The notes beneath the pieces are model-generated. The model ran no database searches. It had not been told where the DNA came from and saw only the letters and a list, made by a program, of their open reading frames with translations. Positions 61,760 to 64,000 of a DNA stretch of 64,000 bases are shown piece after piece. The stretch lies in NCBI RefSeq assembly GCF_900090045.1, contig NW_021638285.1, positions 62,001 to 126,000 of the forward strand, in the 5' to 3' direction. This stretch comes from Plasmodium malariae. Taxonomy: Eukaryota; Apicomplexa; Aconoidasida; Haemosporida; Plasmodiidae. Every line of letters begins with the position of its first letter. The first letter of the stretch is position 1. The position numbers and the translations under genes were made by a program.

Positions 61760-64000
61760 GTTCCTACAGTTTATTATTTTTTTATTTTTGTACACAGATT
61801 CTCGTGATCTTTTTGGTAAACAAAGTAAGAAATTATGACTTAGTTTTTTTTGCAAATTAATATGTTTTAATACCTTGCATTTTATATTTTAAGATTTTTT
61901 TTCCGCATAATTAATTTTTTTTTTTTAATAAATGTATTTGTATATTTAAATAGATATTTATAAAAAATAAATTTGCGTTAAAATTAATATATTTAAAAGG
62001 AATGTACATATAATTTTATTGAAGTCGTGTGCTCATATATAGTTGAAATACAAGAAATACTACATTCATAACATTATCCTTTCATATATTATTATTATTA
62101 TTAGTTAATTAGGAAAATGCGTTGTGTGTTTTATATTAAAAATAAATGTGTCTTGTTTTGTATTTAATGGAACTACAGTCATGTATTTTGCTGTATTCTT
62201 ATACATATAAATATATTATTTTTTTAATATAAAAAACTTAATTATTTTTCTGTAAATAATATTTTACGAGAAATACATCATGAAATATATTTGTTGTAAA
62301 ATTATTTTTTATATAAACTTACCTCTTTTTTTTTTTTGAAATCTTATGTGAAGTTATAAATATATGATAAAATAATGTCCTTTACGTATATATATATTAT
62401 TCATAATATTTTAACGAATTAGTATTTCTAAATCTTTAAAATTAAATTAGGACTTAAAAACATTTACTATGCTATTATTATGCTTAATTGTAATGTTAGT
62501 TTAAATTTAGTAGAATGAATTAAATATATATATATTGAAAATATATTAATATACATTATATATTTTTTATTTTTACAACAATAAAATTTTAAATTAATAA
62601 AATGAACTTGTATATTAATAGATATTGTTTCGTAATTTATTCCTTTTTTTATCTTTGATTTTTTATGGTTATACGCTTATAAAAATGTATTATATATCTA
62701 TATAAATGAAATTTTTCACTAAGTGTAATGAGAATCAATATGTTCTTTTGTGAAATAATGGAATGATAAGTAGATAAATATATATACCTATGTTATATTT
62801 TTTGATCTTATTTATAAATATATAGTTTATAGTGTTAACATCATTTTTTGGATATCAAAATATACATATAGTTTGAAATAACTAGTAATTTCTTCAATAA
62901 ATTAAGATAATTTAAAAAAAAAAATGAAAGTAAAAAATTGAATTATATTTTTTGGTAATTTATAAGTACGTAATACTATTTCTCTTTTTTAGAAAAGTTT
63001 TAATAAGATATATAAAAAAGGTTACTATATTTTTTTTATAATATTCAACTAAATAGGCGTAATATATAAGGTTCAAATGCAGCTGTTTTTAGAGTAATTT
63101 TCATTATTAAATTTGGTTCTTTATAGATTCATATGAGCGTGATAATATTAATACATGTTTTAGTAATAATATTTACATAAATATTAAATAGTATTATTTA
63201 ATCAATTATATAACACATAGATATATTTTTCTTGTAGAAGAGTACTTAGAAATTAAGAAAATGAGAACCTCATATTTGAAAAATATTGTATTCACTAAAT
63301 GAATTTGTTGCAGTGAGATTTTTAATTGAACGTATATATTTTTTTTTTTTTTGTTACTATTCATTATTATTATATTTTAATGAAATATTTCTTCCATAAA
63401 TATTATATATATATTTTATAATTCTACTTTATATTTTTTTTTTTCTTTTATGATGTGTTTTAGTATTATTTTGTTTATAATAATTCTTTATTTATTAGTA
63501 GCTGCATTGTAATCTAAAAAGAATAAAAAAAATAAAATATAAAATACCTTACTTATATTAAGATAAATATTTATTATATATAAATTTTAAACATTCATGT
63601 GGTTTAAAAATATATTTGTAATTTATTTATTTATAGAAAAACAATACAATATAAATTATTTCTATATTTTTTCATCAAAGAAAATACTAAATCTTTCATA
63701 TACCAATTTTCAATTTTTTTTTATTTATTCTTTTGTATATCACAAAATTATATTGTTAATGTTACATTTATTTGTAATATTAAATTGCTACAAATATTTC
63801 TGAAATTATTGGATTTTACAAAATTGTTTTATATGCTAATTTTATTTTTATCTTCGTTTTGTTTTTTTTCTGATATATTAATATTTTTCAAAATATATAT
63901 TTCTTTACATTTTTAAAAGAAGAAAAAAAAAAAAAAAAAAAAAAGCTAATTTGTACATTTTTAAAATTTACACTAGATAAAAATAAATTTCATTTGGAAT
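61760..64000. other. AT-rich intergenic DNA to the window end
   Basis: No gene supported; the frame 63597-63803 is low-complexity. A 22-base poly-A run lies at 63923-63944. No telomere-type repeat array was seen at either end of the window. Confidence 0.55.

Noticed and set aside
1..64000. CRISPR arrays, bacterial operons, tRNA or rRNA genes, telomere repeat arrays
   Set aside because: None seen: no spaced direct repeats of CRISPR type, no tRNA cloverleaf, no GGGTTYA-type array; the intron-containing Plasmodium genes exclude a prokaryotic reading.

Overview
The window is extremely AT-rich and eukaryotic: short two- to four-exon genes with GT..AG introns, long poly-A/T and (TA)n tracts, and genes separated by several kilobases of non-coding DNA. 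The gene content is that of a Plasmodium subtelomere. The mix of fam-l, fam-m, STP1 and PIR genes points to Plasmodium malariae or a very close relative. The species call is an inference from recalled family signatures; no database search was possible.

Layout. The left part (about 1-27 kb) holds four intact two-exon genes on the plus strand: fam-m (4098-4992), fam-l (9147-10172), fam-l (21578-22576) and fam-m (25895-26797). They form two fam-l/fam-m doublets. Between the doublets lie a region of raised GC with clustered TGCATGCA and GGTGCA motifs (13.8-15.1 kb) and a decayed two-membrane-segment gene relic (about 17.8-18.5 kb). The middle part is mostly minus strand: a broken tryptophan-rich protein gene (29.1-29.6 kb), a complete four-exon STP1 gene (35318-32707), a plus-strand relic (39.0-39.3 kb), a small GC island with a Pol III B-box-like sequence (43.8 kb), and a complete three-exon PIR gene (47777-45898). 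The right part holds a two-exon exported-protein gene (53657-52844, minus), another relic (56.6-57.2 kb) and a fam-l pseudogene (60655-61669, plus) with no start codon, several stops and frameshifts.

How it fits together. All intact genes look like variable exported or surface proteins of the infected red cell: a signal-like exon 1 plus RLLxK export-like motif plus two membrane segments (fam-l, fam-m), or one membrane segment plus a cytoplasmic tail (PIR, STP1). There are no housekeeping, tRNA, rRNA, CRISPR or bacterial features.

Most interesting points. (1) All five fam-l/fam-m copies, including the pseudogene, share a TTCTATA cluster 330-402 bp before the start and an ATTAGAAGTATA-type block 50-59 bp before it; at least four share a 3' element. 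The two families therefore seem to use one promoter and 3' cassette. (2) The first fam-m gene has lost the RLL export-like motif by two point changes. (3) A perfect 24-bp inverted repeat with a 5-nt loop lies at 24706-24758. (4) TGCATGCA/GGTGCA motifs cluster at 13.8-15.1 kb. (5) The GC island at 43.8 kb could be a non-coding RNA gene.
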